64,000 bases of DNA from positions 994,501-1,058,500 of the forward strand of contig BLAL01000011.1 in NCBI GenBank assembly GCA_015698045.1, read 5' to 3'. Made by a program: the position numbers and the translations under genes. This stretch comes from Rhizophagus clarus (taxonomy: Eukaryota; Glomeromycota; Glomeromycetes; Glomerales; Glomeraceae). Shown here piece after piece: positions 1-11,800 of the stretch (position 1 is the first letter of the stretch; each line of letters starts with the position of its first letter). The notes under the pieces are model-generated. The model was not told the origin of the DNA and searched no databases. It saw only the letters and a list, made by a program, of their open reading frames with translations.

Positions 1-1103
1 TGTCCAATAATACTTAACAAAGTTGGCACCTTGACCAATTGGAACAACTGGTTATAACAAATCGTGTTATTTACCAACTTGATCAAGAAATTTTATATGT
101 GTCCAGTCAAAAAAAAAAGAAAAAAACAAAACTACTGAACATATAAAAAGGCTAACACGTTTTTTTCATACTTTAACATTAACTTGTATAATGCTATCTA
201 TTAATAAATTAATGGAGAAATAATTTCAACTTTGACATCACCGATTAGCGTATATTTGTCACCATCTGTACATTTTCAAGAGTAATCCATAACTGAACAA
301 ATATCATCTGTTAATATTCTGAATAATTCTAACACACTTAAGTTTTTTTTTAAAGAAAATTATGAGTGCCGAGTGGTATCGAAAAACATGCGAGTATTCT
401 GTGCCATATAAGGGCATATGAATGTACATGTAGTTTCTAATTTTAGAAAAGCGACTAAAAATATGTCGCGAACCATTGTCTGATAAAGTTTGCAACAAAC
501 TGGTTATATCGTGTGCTAATTGAATCAAGTAATGATAAATATGCCCAGTAAAATAGAATTTACTGAACGTATAAAATGTGACAACACCGTTTTTCATATA
601 TATAAAAGTTTTGTGATACTTTCCAGTAAAAAATTGGATTTTTTTTTCCTTCTTAGTAAAAAATATATATACGTATATATATATTTCTTAATTTGTTGAC
701 TGAAATTGAAATTCATCCTCAAATTGGAATTTGGAAAAAAAAAATGAACATCAAAACTCAATAAATTCCAACTTTTTAATTTTTATCTATGATTTCGAAT
801 TTCAATTTCAAAATTCGATCCGAGTATTCTGATTACAGAAAACACACTAGAAGGATCGAAAAACTAACAATCTTTTATATCTCCGATAAAAATGATAAAA
901 AAACTTCTATGGAGTGAAAAATGAGAAAAATCTCTGAAAATTTCATTTCTTGAAAAATCGAAATTTTTGAATTTTTTGACTCGCGCTCATTATTTTTTGT
1001 AAGATCTACATTACGCAAATTTCCAAAAAAGAAATTTTTTAATAATTTTGTATTACAAAAAACTTCCTTTTTAAAAATTTGTATAATGTAGATCTTTTTC
1101 TTC

Positions 1104-1148
<45 letters not shown>

Positions 1149-1243
1149 GACAAGGTGAAAATATTAATTTAAATATAATTTAATTTTTATTTACATACTA
1201 ATCAATAAAATACTGTTTTATAAACAATGTATTGTAAAATAAA
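1..1243. other. AT-rich intergenic region with repeat relics
   Basis: No gene is supported here. Two diverged direct copies of one sequence lie at about 46-170 and 498-600; both contain AACTGGTTAT, a CTGAAC(A/G)TATAAAA stretch and a poly-T-rich end. A hairpin-forming inverted repeat lies at 1003-1103. A run of about 34 T residues at 1108-1141 precedes the 3' end of the next gene. The short open frames on the minus strand are low-complexity and are not called. Confidence 0.5.
1003..1103. repeat. Short inverted repeat (hairpin)
   Basis: The left arm contains AGATCTACATTACGCAAATTT and the right arm AAATTTGTATAATGTAGATCT, so about 20 bp at each end are near-perfect inverted copies. The interior is A/T runs. 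It could be a tiny MITE; no target duplication was resolved. Confidence 0.5.
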
Positions 1244-3073
1244 TTACTGTTTAAATCTTTTGCAACTAATTTCATTATTAATCCTCAGATTCCGTGAAGA
1301 TGCAATTCTTTCCCAAAATACTTCAAAATAATTATTAAATGTCTCTGTAATATCTGTATTATTTATAAAATTTTGATTATTTTGTAATTTTTCTAATATT
1401 CTAATCCATTCATTCCAATCTGAATCTTCATTCATGTCGTTATATCTTCTCTTATTAATATTTTGATTATTATGATTATTATTAACGGTTGGTCTGTTAA
1501 AATCATAATTTATAGAATATGGTAATTTATATTTTAATTCTAAACCAAATGTAATTGGCAAATTAATTTCAAAAAATGGTTTTATTATCTCTTCATCGTT
1601 TGCCATCGTTAAATATGGTAAATAATTTGCTTTAAATGGAATTCCCTCGTTACAAAATTCGAGGTAAATCGAACAAATGGCATTATATGCACATTTAGTA
1701 AGATGTTCCGGGATTTCTCTTTCAGGAATTTCCTGTGAGTTTAAATCTATCCATATTCTCGATTCCAATATATCATCAAAACATTGTTGTGTAATTTCGG
1801 AATTAGGTCCGAATTTTTTAAGTATCCAATAATATAAATTCGAATGAACTGATAACGACCTTATTTTTATCTTTTTTATCGAGCTGGTATTATGTCTAAA
1901 TCCTACTTTATAATGTTTCAGCGCATTTTTCAGAGCTTTTTCAGGTTGCTCGATTCTGTCATTTAAAAATTCCAATAAATCAATTTTTTTATGATTTCTT
2001 TCTGGCTTAATAGCCTGAACAAGACATAAAGAAGCAATAGCAGACTTTGATTTCTTTTTATGAACAATTTGAAATGCTTCAAGTAAAGTATCTCCAATTT
2101 CATTTAACCTATGACCAAATAAGTGAAGTGCTTCCTCCATAACTGAAGCGGACAATTTAAATCCAAGATTAATGAGTTGTTTTAAACGTTTGACAACAAT
2201 ATTTGTATCAGGACGTTCCCAATCTGCTGGAGGAGTAGGTGGAAATAAAATTAAGAGTGCACCTTGCATCACGAGGTCGTTTACATCACTACAAATCTCA
2301 TGATATCCTATTTCTTTCCAGAAAGTTACTAAATCGGGATGTATTAAAATCGCTCTCGCCACGACATTAAGTTGACGGCTATTCTCGAAACCATCTTTAG
2401 GAGGATATTCTTCATGAGCCCTTGATTGCATTAATTGAATATATTCCACTGTATCTTCATGAATTGGTTTCGGTCGTGGAGGGAATGGGATGAATTTTTT
2501 ATTTAGAATCAGATCCTTAATATCAGCGAGATTTTGAAGTAATTTTTGGGGTGCTTGATTAATTACTAAAGGTCCAGCTGATAAAAAGTGAAACAATTCC
2601 ATATCATTTCCTTTAATTACAAGATTTTCATCATTTAAAATACTATAACCTGCGGTAATTAATTTAGTAAAAATTGGCAAAGGTAAATTACTAGCCCAAG
2701 GAGAATTCAATTTTCTCTGAAAACTGCGAATCCGTTCAAAATCAACTTGATTAACATTATGTTCAATCTTAAGTTCTATTAGCTTTTCATCATAAGCTCC
2801 GAAATGCATACACAAACGTTGTATGAAATATCTAGAGATTACTGCATTTTTCGCAAGCAAGGCCTGTAAAACGTCACTTGTCAAAAAACTACTCCCAAGC
2901 CTCACACCATGAAACAGAGCATGAGCTCGACCATACTTATAAATTAACCAATCGGCTCTAGATTGCGGATCCTGTGAAATAGCATACCATTTACGATTAG
3001 TTAGTGCGAGAGAGATTGGAGTATCGATGACTTTGAAAATTTCAATTCTTAGTTCGTTATAAAGGTGCTCCAT
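1244..3073 (-). CDS. F-box-like conserved fungal protein, copy 1
   Basis: A single uninterrupted frame of 609 residues. The first 35 residues (LYNELRIEIFKVIDTP, then LTNRKWYAISQDP) look like a short F-box-type helix bundle. Next comes a conserved segment with LIYKYGRAHALFHGVRLG, ISRYFIQRL and KGNDMELFHFLSAG, which reads as short helical repeats. A Pro-rich FPPRPKP segment lies near residue 200. The last 80 residues are Asn-rich and poorly conserved. It is about 70% identical by eye to the protein at 14062-15867, which validates start, frame and length. F-box proteins normally bring substrates to SCF ubiquitin ligases; that role is inference here. The start ATG at 3073 follows a poly-A stretch on the coding strand. 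The two paralogues point away from each other around a partly palindromic region. No intron is needed. Confidence 0.85.
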   Translation of the reverse strand: MEHLYNELRIEIFKVIDTPISLALTNRKWYAISQDPQSRADWLIYKYGRAHALFHGVRLGSSFLTSDVLQALLAKNAVISRYFIQRLCMHFGAYDEKLIELKIEHNVNQVDFERIRSFQRKLNSPWASNLPLPIFTKLITAGYSILNDENLVIKGNDMELFHFLSAGPLVINQAPQKLLQNLADIKDLILNKKFIPFPPRPKPIHEDTVEYIQLMQSRAHEEYPPKDGFENSRQLNVVARAILIHPDLVTFWKEIGYHEICSDVNDLVMQGALLILFPPTPPADWERPDTNIVVKRLKQLINLGFKLSASVMEEALHLFGHRLNEIGDTLLEAFQIVHKKKSKSAIASLCLVQAIKPERNHKKIDLLEFLNDRIEQPEKALKNALKHYKVGFRHNTSSIKKIKIRSLSVHSNLYYWILKKFGPNSEITQQCFDDILESRIWIDLNSQEIPEREIPEHLTKCAYNAICSIYLEFCNEGIPFKANYLPYLTMANDEEIIKPFFEINLPITFGLELKYKLPYSINYDFNRPTVNNNHNNQNINKRRYNDMNEDSDWNEWIRILEKLQNNQNFINNTDITETFNNYFEVFWERIASSRNLRINNEISCKRFKQ

Positions 3074-3484
3074 TTTTTTTTGCTTTTCGAATTTTTTTTT
3101 AAATTATATTTTGTTAAAAAAGAAAAGGATAGTAAGAATCCTTTATATAATAAATGAACTCGGAAAATTCGGAGTGATGCGCATAGCACAAATTTTTTAA
3201 TAAATTCATTCAAATATTCCCAAATAAGCCATTTAAAGCTCATTCGGTGTGTCAATTTTTACTCCAAATATATAATAAAAAGTTAAGCCACCACCACTAA
3301 ATTCTAGAGGTATAGTAAATAAATTTTATGACAATTAAAATGATCAACAAATTCTCCTCCATGTAAAATTTTAAAGCCAAATTTCTTCTTGTCGAAATAA
3401 GTTATGAAGTATTAAACATTTTTGTATTGAGCTTCATTACTTTAAAAGAAAACACAAAAAAATAGTACAATAAAATATAATAAT
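3074..3484. promoter_or_regulatory. Upstream region of F-box-like copy 1
   Basis: AT-rich sequence upstream of the minus-strand gene. A small minus-strand open frame (3049-3255) overlaps the start of the real gene and is not supported. The segment CCAAATATATAATAAAA near 3265 could supply a TATA-like element on either strand; this is weak. Confidence 0.25.
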
Positions 3485-4101
3485 TGCTAATTTTCTTTTG
3501 TAACAGCTATTATTACGGATCTTAATTGTTATTTAGACAGACTCATTCATTTCTTTCATGCATTCCCTAATTTGGCCCTTATTGAGGCGTCATAAATGTC
3601 ATACAACCCCATTTTATTTTATAGATTCCTTTGTCTTATTGGCCTTTCATTCTAAAAGCAAATTTTGTACTAGTGTGATTACAAAATAAATTCTAATACA
3701 GTTTTACCGGTCCATTTAAACATTAAAGATTGGCATGTTTATGTTTGCAGTTACTCATTGTTCATTACAGCTTTGTTGTCGCATGATAATCTATATCCTT
3801 TCAAAAGTCAATATTTTCCGTTTAGTTTTCAGGCCATGAATGTTGATTAGTCTCATGGATGTAAATATTTGTCAAATAAATTAAATATTTTGAAGTTAAC
3901 CGTTTCTTACTAAATTCTTTTATTTACTGAATTATTAATCGATTAAATCTCTCTATTGTTATAGGTAATCCAACTACAAGAAATGTATTGTCTATATGCA
4001 TGTTATAAGAATTTAAATTTGAATTATAACTTGAAATACCATTAACAACACTATATACGTAAGAAGAATGTATTACAACTGTAGTAAAAAGGAGATTAGG
4101 T
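3485..4101 (-). repeat. Left arm of a 0.6-kb inverted duplication
   Basis: The reverse complement of this stretch matches 9971-10545 almost throughout. Shared landmarks include GACAGACTC..., CCATTTTATTTTATAG, CATGATAATCTATATCC, TCTCATGGATGTAAATATTTG and TCTCTCTATTGTTATAGGTA. Divergence is mostly point changes and small indels. It contains no convincing gene; the 78-codon minus frame at 3924-4160 is broken in the partner copy. Confidence 0.85.
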
Positions 4102-6227
4102 TTTTCGTGTAGTACCTGGGGTAATACTGTCAATGATGTTAATGGTCGGTATGACTCCATATGTGGTGTGCCTGAATAACATAAGGGGTATAATAATAAG
4201 CTGGAATTAACCTGTTATGCCCGCCACATAATAATTACATCGTATATACATACTCAAAGTTCGTCGATTTGAAATTATTATGATTTTGAATTATTTACGA
4301 AATTAGCTTAAACGACATTCTTTATGACACAAATATGACACAAACATGTTTAATAAAATTGTTTCGATGCAAAATATTAATTTTATATGAGTCAATGTTT
4401 TATAATTAAATGTACGGAATATTATTACATTTTATTTACAATCATGAAAAATTATAAATATCGACGTAAAAAATTTTTAATATTCTCGAAATTGCTTCGC
4501 TAATCCTTGTTACTCAAAATTGGAAATCTGCGGTACAACATTAGTCTTTCTTAAGCTTGCCTAATATGTTTAAATTCAGTGACACCATAACGGTTTCTTT
4601 ATTGTACTAATTTGTGAAAATCACTTTGTTATAATTTCTTATTTTTTTCATGATTACAGTTTTGTGCACATAACTTACGTTGATCTTCTGTATTTAACAA
4701 AGGAATCAAGAATCAAGATTAAATGCAAATGAATGAAAGTAGGAAATAAATATTGATCATAGGACTCGAATTATAATTAAGCTATTAAAACAAAAATGTA
4801 TATCACTTTGAAATAATTACTGAAATTGGTTAAATTATGAAACTTGATATTACAAGTTTTGATTAAATGAAATAAAGAATAATTTCTATTTTATTAAATC
4901 TTCAATGATAAATGAGAACAAATTAAGTAAAAAAAAATTTGTCATTTTTTTTTTTTAATTTTTTTTAGCAAATTTGTGATTAAAAATTCGGGGACCTGAT
5001 CCCAAGGATGGAAAAAATTAATTTTTTTTTTTTTACTTCTTTTCCTTTTTTTTTTTTTACTTCTTTTGTCTTTTTAGTATATAAGATATTGGAAATACGT
5101 TGAGGTGAAATGTGGTGTTCGATGCTTATTTCGGCATTAGCCGAACTATGCTGCGCCACATCAACACTTCTTGCGCTCGATCCGATAGAGAATTATAGAG
5201 AATTGAAAAGTAAGTATCATATTTACCCACATTGCATTTTTTTTTCATAGTCTACAATAATAGAAAGAAATAAATGATGTCAACGATGCATATTCTCTTT
5301 CAATAACAAAGAAAATAATCAAAGATCTGCACAAATGCTTACGCCACAATTGCCACAATACCATGTAAAAGTCAATTTGAATGCAAAATTTGGCAATTTT
5401 TTGAGAGTGAAAGAAAAATGAATGAACGTTATTACGATATAAAGTTTTGTTAAAAAGTAAAAATTTTCAAACGTATTTTATTGAATTACTAAATAAGCAT
5501 GTTATCCTTGTTTCTTCCACGAACTTTGTTCAATTGGTATTTTTATGGTACGTACGATAGTAACTAATTAAGATGATATATCATTACGCCCAAAGCCCAT
5601 TATTATCGCATGTTGACATTCAATTGTATATTTCCTTATTTTTCTTCAACTTTTATATTAACAAAAAAGAACAAATAAATAAAATAATGAAAAACTCCTA
5701 CTTTTAAGAGTGCTCAAAAAAGCTAATTTACGCTTTTACGTTTCATTCATTATTATAATGCGTTTAAAAGTAAAAAAAGAGCAAAACAACGTAATATGTA
5801 TACATGCATTTGCATCGAAGTTTTTATGTTTTCTTTGACTTAGTGAGCGACATCCATAGTGCAAATGATAATACTTCTATATATAGCACTTTTCAACATT
5901 CAATCTTTTCAGCCGCGTTTGGTAATTGGTGTCAATATCTCGGCAGTTTTAAAACTTAAAAGCAAAGAAATAGGTATTACAACCTTTTTTTCTTAAAAAA
6001 AAAAAAAAAAAAAAAAAACGATTATTCAATTTCACAACTCAAACAACCTGCCAGGTTGCTAACTCTTCATTTGAATTCTTAATATTTTTATTAGTAATCC
6101 TTTATCAGCTCATTAAAGTGTTAAAATGATCAAGAAAAAATGGTCGTTAATATAACGTTAGTATCAATAGGTAAAAATATATTTGCATTCGTCTAGGAAT
6201 AATAGAATTGTGATTCGATATGACATT
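4102..6227. other. Intergenic AT-rich DNA, no gene seen
   Basis: Low-complexity A/T runs at 4930-5060 and 5995-6018. A small imperfect hairpin around CGGCATTAGCCG lies near 5132. No coding frame has family-like composition. Confidence 0.4.
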
Positions 6228-6501
6228 TCCTAAAAAAAAAGTAAATATGTTTTTCATACTGAATGATACGTTTAGATACGTTTGGTACGTTTAGATAAGT
6301 TTTTGTAGATACGGAAAAATTTAGAATTCCGAATATTGCAAGTTATGTTTTCCCAGTTCTTAAGTATAAAAATGTAACTTGCGAGATACGGAATTGTACA
6401 TTTTCCCGTATCTCTCAGTATACAAAAACATATCTAAACGTAACACTCAGTATCTAAACGTATTTTTCAGTATAAAAGACGTATCCACTTTTTTTATAGG
6501 G
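6228..6501. mobile_element. MITE with TCCTAAAAA/TTTATAGGG ends and internal ACGTTTAGATAC repeats
   Basis: The ends are inverted copies for about 50 bp: TCCTAAAAAAAAAGTAAATA at the left and the complement of CCCTATAAAAAAAGTGGATA at the right, followed inward by ATACTGAA..ATACGTTTAGATAC. The motif ACGTTTAGATA or its complement occurs at least five times. ATT flanks both sides (6225-6227, 6502-6504), a possible 3-bp target duplication. No transposase frame. The terminal CCCTATAAAAA resembles the ends of the nested element at 46893-47542. Confidence 0.6.
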
Positions 6502-7838
6502 ATTTAATTAAAAAAAAGTTTTTAGTCAATTAACCATTATTCAGTCTAGGATCAAGATAGTTGCGTAGTAATAAATTGACGAATTGTACAAATGAATATG
6601 GAGGCTGCTAAAGGTGAATACACATTTATTTCTTTGTTCTATTTATCAGGCCAAACCGAACGTAATTTTATATTTTTAGAGTAAAAGATATTTAAGATAT
6701 TAAAAATTTGAAACGATTGGAACATTGACTGGTAATATTTATTTGTAAACTATTTTTTTTTTAATTAGTGTTTTAGTTCCGAAGTTTTCTCATTTAACGA
6801 TATGATTTGAAATTAAGGGCATTTTTTCAGTGGATAAATTTTTGGAGTTTATTGGTAAACTTTTTCGTTTTTATCGCAGCGATCTGGAATGTAAAAACCA
6901 AGTATAAACAAAGAGGCTACTAAGAATGACTAGGCAACGGAACGAAATAAGGTTGTCGAATCCTATTAAGAGTATGTTAATCAACCCGGTCTCGACGATC
7001 ATATCTCACTCGAAAACTGAAACATCTTATTACCAGGAGGAAAGAAATAAAAGTTATGACAGTATATTTGACCGGTTTTTGTAAACTCTATTTATGTAAT
7101 AAGGAAAATTTCGGATTCTCGTAAAATTTTAATACGATGACGAACTCTTATAGTGTCTCGTACCATTGCAAAACGATATTTTCCAAAAATATATTTTTTT
7201 TTTTTAAAAAAAAAATAAATAAATAAATAAAAATAAATAAATAAAAATAAATAATAAAAAAAAATAAGAAAGGTTTAAATTTATCAAAAACTAAAATTGT
7301 GATCAAATAAATTTTTGTAAAACACCTTGAGTATATAGTAGAATTTACAATATTTGTTAAAAAAATTCCAAGAATTTTATAATCATTTTTTATATTTATT
7401 TTTTTCAATGAGAAAAAATATGATTTTGGTGTAAACCACAAAATCTTATTATTACCAAATTCGATTCCAAGAATAATTTTATCACTAGGAATATCGATCA
7501 AAAAAGAAACGAGTAAACAACATGGAGTTTAGTCCGAAAACGCAATTTGTTAAAAATATCGGAGTAAACCGAATTAAAATCAATTAAACTTTCTTTGATG
7601 AAACATCCCGCTTTCATGATACCTTAAAAAATTTTATTTTCTTTTGCATGATCAGTGATGGATCATTTCTCAACAATATTCGATACAAATTTACTCTAAA
7701 TAACGTGTAATGAGGCCTTTGGTGCACAATATTATATTCTTTACCACACGAAAAACAAGTTCTATGAGAATAAAATAATCACTGAATTTTAGGCCAGCCG
7801 AGGCAAATAAAATAATTTTTAGAATAAATTCTTTGGTA
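6502..7838. other. Intergenic DNA, no gene seen
   Basis: Contains an A/T simple repeat (AAATAAATAAATA type) at about 7205-7260. The 117-codon minus frame at 7148-7501 is mostly this simple repeat translated and is not supported. Confidence 0.4.
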
Positions 7839-8755
7839 CAGGCCTGGTCATAAGTATCTGTACCCCAATATTTTTTGAAGTCATGTGATAACCTACCCTA
7901 AAAATTTCCAGGGTTGAAGGTCATTCTTAATCTTGATCATTTACAAAATTAGAGGTTTGTATAACATATAAATCAGGAGTTAGATGATCGGTGAATTTTA
8001 GCTGCAAAATGACGATCTTTTCTAATAAATTATACAAAACAGTTTTTTGTGCGCAAATATTCAATCAAATTAAAGTGAAATTTTGAAAAAATAGTTACTT
8101 ACATTTATTATAATTAAGATTATAGCCATTTATTGGGCCAAGAATAACATTAAAATAAAGTCTTAAATAATGAAAAAAATCATATCATATGCAAAAAATC
8201 CATTTTTATAGTGATTTTTTTAGCTCTGAGGTTTAGTAAACCAATTTGCTTTCAGTAGAACCTCAATACTCATTTTATGCATAATATCTATAAAAGGGAT
8301 CTCTTGGCTTATTCCTATAAGTTTTTTAGTAAATATAATTTAGAGTAAATTCTGCATAAAGTTAATAATTCTAAACACCATTCAAAAATCACAATAAAAT
8401 AAAAGGAAGATTATAACATAATTAAAATTCTCTGGCTATGCATCTAATTTGATTAAAACTCTAGAAAAACGTTTAATGACTCTTAAAAAATTAATATATC
8501 AAAAAAAATTCTATATAACTAAGAGGTCAGGGCATGAAATAATAAAAAAATGAAAATATTCACGTAAAAGAAGATAACTTTTTTTGAAACACAAAATTTA
8601 CCGATCATCTAATTCCTGATCTACGTATCATAAAAGCCTGTAATTTTACATATTATCAAGGTTATTATTGTACTTGAATTTAAAAAAAAATTTTAATGAA
8701 AGTTGTTATTTAACTTCAGAAATTACAGGGGTACAGTTACTTATGTCCAGGACTG
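7839..8755. mobile_element. Non-autonomous Tc1/mariner-type element
   Basis: The left end begins CAGGCCTGGTCATAAGTATC and the right end finishes with the inverted counterpart (TTACTTATGTCCAGGACTG). A TA dinucleotide flanks each side (7837-7838 and 8756-8757), the target site typical of Tc1/mariner elements. Inverted similarity continues inward; for example TCAGGAGTTAGATGATCGGT near 7972 matches the complement of ACCGATCATCTAATTCCTGA near 8600. The inverted ends are therefore long (about 170 bp). No transposase frame survives in the 917 bp. Confidence 0.75.
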
Positions 8756-8757
8756 TA

Positions 8758-9262
8758 ATATTTTCAGGCTAGTGGCGATCAAATTTACGAAGTACTACGG
8801 CATAGCCCTCATCTAGACGCGGAGCTACATTGCTACACCATAGGTTATCCATAGTACTGCGAAGGAATTTACCGTAATGCAACGCGTAGTTCTTTGCAGT
8901 ACCACGAAATAAATATCTACTATTTGCTTCCTCCTTGTTTATTTATTGTTATACATCACGTCCATCAATGGTAGGTATAATAAATAATAAAACAAAGTCT
9001 TAAGTTATGAATTTTATTTTTTTTTTTGTATCATAATATAGTACATATAGTGATGTATACAATTAACATAAATTTAAATTTTATAATATTGTGTAAGTGA
9101 TTTATATCAATAAGCATGTGAAGATAAACGTTTCTTGTTAAATGAATATGGAAGTATGAAAGATTCTTATCTTAAAGTGCATAAATTATTATGTGAAAGC
9201 TATTTATTACTAAGACGAAGAGTAATACTGTACCGCACACGCTTTTCTCATAATATACTATT
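8758..9262. other. Intergenic DNA, no gene seen
   Basis: A locally GC-richer stretch at 8765-8915 contains several AGTACTACG / GTACTGCG / CGTAGT words in both orientations and may be the remnant of a small inverted-repeat element. It does not fold as a tRNA and has no gene. Confidence 0.3.
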
Positions 9263-9658
9263 CTAAATTATAAGTTCATTGGTACCTTGTGAAACGCGTA
9301 AATAAAGTTTTAGAAACAAGCTATTTTCAAGACTTAATTTTTGTTGTGGAGTTAATGGTATTTCATTATTTTGTATATTAATATCTAATTCTTGGTTCAA
9401 TAAATCTTCAATTATTGAATGCGGTAATAATTTACACCTAATGTAATAATTCGTTGTGTGGTATGGGTAAATGAATTCATGGTCGTAATTTAAATTATTA
9501 TCAGAGTCATTATCGCCAAAGAAATTAGAATTTTCTTGAATAATTTTATAAGTTATTAAGAAAAAATTTTTATCGTTTGGTGTACTATGAAAAAATCTTC
9601 CTTTGGTAAGTAATTGTCGTTGATTAATTATTGCGACTGTATCTGGGGAAGTAAGCAT
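9263..9658 (-). CDS. Short orphan-family protein (domain shared with the 50-62 kb genes)
   Basis: A 131-residue protein of unknown function. Its core follows the domain of the larger genes at 52249, 56786 and 61189. Shared landmarks in order are RFFH(S/Y)TP(N/D)D-NFF, a Tyr/Cys-x-I-I strand, a run of Asp/Asn, NYY-(I)-(R/K)-CKL, PxxIIxxLLNxE, then LTPQQKLSLENSL. The N-terminal 18 residues are unique. It lacks the long Asn/Gln-rich tail of the larger copies and ends shortly after the QKLSLE helix. A decayed sister lies at 11422-11800 on the same strand. The family is not recognised; it looks lineage-specific. Start chosen at 9658, the only upstream Met in frame. Confidence 0.65.
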   Translation of the reverse strand: MLTSPDTVAIINQRQLLTKGRFFHSTPNDKNFFLITYKIIQENSNFFGDNDSDNNLNYDHEFIYPYHTTNYYIRCKLLPHSIIEDLLNQELDINIQNNEIPLTPQQKLSLENSLFLKLYLRVSQGTNELII

Positions 9659-9970
9659 TTCGTTTTTTGCTTTGATGTATAATAGAATAACAAGTGGAGA
9701 TTATTTCATGAAAAAAAATGAAAAAGTGAAAAAAAGCCATATATATATATATATATATTTCTCACTAGAAAAATAAAAAAATATTTATTTGAATAATTGA
9801 TTATGTCCATAGTTACAAATAATGACCAGATTCTCAAAAAAATTAAAATAGATATATTATTTTGGTATAAGCGTAACAAGAATATGACGGTCGCAAAATT
9901 GTACCACGCTGGTTCCCTCAGCGCTTCAGCACATACATAATCAATAACATGACGATATCAAAAAAGTTAA
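9659..9970. other. Intergenic DNA upstream of the short orphan gene
   Basis: Contains a TA microsatellite (about 9740-9760). Nothing else supported. Confidence 0.3.
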
Positions 9971-10545
9971 TCTCCTTTTTACAACAGTTGGAATATATTC
10001 TTCTTACATATATAGTGTTATTAATGGTATTTTAAGTTATAATTCAAATTTAAATTCTTATAACATGCGTAATTGGACTACCTATAACAATAGAGAGAAT
10101 TAATCGATTAATAATTCAGTAAATAAAAGAATTTAGTAAGAAATGGTTACCTTCAAAATATTTAATTTATTTGACAAATATTTACATCCATGAGACTAAT
10201 CAACATTCATGGCCTGAAAACTAAACGGAAAATATTGACTTTTGAAAGGATATAGATTATCATGCGACAACAAAGCGTAACGAACAATGAAACATAAATA
10301 TGCCATGAACTGCTAAAATAAATAAAACTATATTAGTTAAATTTATTTTGAGTACAAATTTTGCTTTTAGAATGAAAGGCCAATAAGACAAAGGGAACTA
10401 TAAAATAAAATGGGGTTGTATGACATTTATGACGTCTCAATACGGAACAAATTTGGAAATAGTTGAAGAGTAAGAGGGTCTGTCTAAATAACAATTAAGA
10501 TTCCGTAATAATAGCTGTTACAAAGGAAAATTGACAATTATCGAA
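9971..10545 (+). repeat. Right arm of the 0.6-kb inverted duplication
   Basis: Inverted partner of 3485-4101. The match starts at AATCTCCTTTTTAC(T/A)ACAGTTG and ends around ACAGCTATTATTACGG / TTTTCTTTTGTAACAGC (read on the other strand). Between the arms lie 5.9 kb with the Tc1-type element and the 9263 gene. Confidence 0.85.
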
Positions 10546-11421
10546 TTTGTCGATCACTGCATTTTAGAAAAAAAATTCGTTGAATTCCGATTTATTGGAG
10601 GTTCCACACATCAATATTTGTTTAATAATAAATAATTATTAAGAAAAACCTTCTATTCCTTTGAATAAGGAGTGGCTTCTTTTTTTCGGTTTTTATTTTC
10701 GGGATTGTTATTATAATCAATAAAATTTGCAAACAAATGTAATAGTCAATTGCATAAAAGCCCTAAAGTATATTCTTTTATTTTTAGGAATATTAAATTA
10801 TCCTTTAGTGATCCTCCAATAATATTAACCAACTTTATTTGCCGGCTGACAATTATTCATTCCTATTCGCTTATACTATGATTTATTGACAAATTTGGTA
10901 AGTCACTGCATAAGAACTTCTTTTCGGAGATCAATTTAGGCGTACAGTAAGTACAACGGAAGACTAAGCGTTAGATCGACAGTTAATCATATTACGCCTA
11001 TTTATTATTGTACAACATCTACTACTAAACTTTTACCAGGTATTCATCAAAATACAAATAAATTTTACAATTATTCACGTGTCAAAAATTTGTGATATTT
11101 GTACCTTCAATACAATTTTACTTTTTAACTTTAATAACGAGTTTATTGGTAGTTTTGTTCAAATTATCGTCAATAGAGTTTTGCAAAATAAATACACATA
11201 ATTTATTGAAGGTAAAAAATTGTCATCATAAAAAAATAAAAGAATATACATAAAGAAGGAATCATAGGAGGATTCGCTTTCTGATAGTTTAATTGAATTA
11301 GTAACTTATGTTCAAAGTTATAAAATTAATAAAGTGTGATTAGGAAAGGAATATTCAATATTCTATTTTTAAAATACATAATATTGTTACATAAAGAAAT
11401 TATGCACCATAATGTACTATC
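10546..11421. other. Intergenic DNA, no gene seen
   Basis: A short inverted repeat TACCTTCAATA ... TATTGAAGGTA (about 11102 and 11205) could form a hairpin. No coding signal. Confidence 0.3.
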
Positions 11422-11800
11422 TTACATTATAATTTCATCCGTTCCTTGTGAAATACGCAAATAAAGCTTTATAAGCAAGCTTTCTTCAAGACTTAATTTT
11501 TGTTGTGGAGTTAATCGTATTTCATTATTTCGTGTATTTATATTAAAATACTCATTATTCAATAAATCTTCAACCATTGAATGAGATAATAATTTACATC
11601 TGACATAATAATTCGTTGTATAATATGGATAGATAAGTTCATGATCATAATTAAAATTATAATCAGGATCATTTTCATCGAAATATTTAAAAATTTTTAT
11701 CGTTTGATGTGTAATGAAAAAAACCTTCCCTTAGTAATTAACAAGCTTTGCGTGATTGTTGCAACTGGTTTAACAGTAGATGATGTAGTAGTCGTGTTGC
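11422..11800 (-). pseudogene. Broken copy of the short orphan-family gene
   Basis: On the minus strand the sequence matches the 9263-9658 gene from the ITKGRFF segment through YYVRCKLLSHSM, LTPQQKLSLEESL and LRISQGTDEI to a stop at 11422-11424. An extra T in the TTTTTT run after GRFF shifts the frame. A deletion of about 35 nt then removes the following strand. No ATG is found at the expected start; an open stretch of Thr/Ser residues runs upstream instead. It was intact in the past, and the C-terminal 90 residues are still open. Downstream similarity to the 9263 copy shows that the two arose by duplication. Confidence 0.75.

Noticed and set aside
304..597. 97-codon minus-strand frame
   Set aside because: No family-like composition, and it overlaps a duplicated noncoding repeat.
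875..1153. Lys-rich minus-strand frame
   Set aside because: Translation of a poly-T run and a hairpin.
3924..4160. 78-codon minus-strand frame in the inverted repeat
   Set aside because: The frame is not kept in the partner copy at 9971-10545.
8765..8915. tRNA-like or RNA gene in a GC-richer stretch
   Set aside because: No D-loop/T-loop consensus or acceptor-stem pairing could be drawn. It looks more like a degraded inverted-repeat element.
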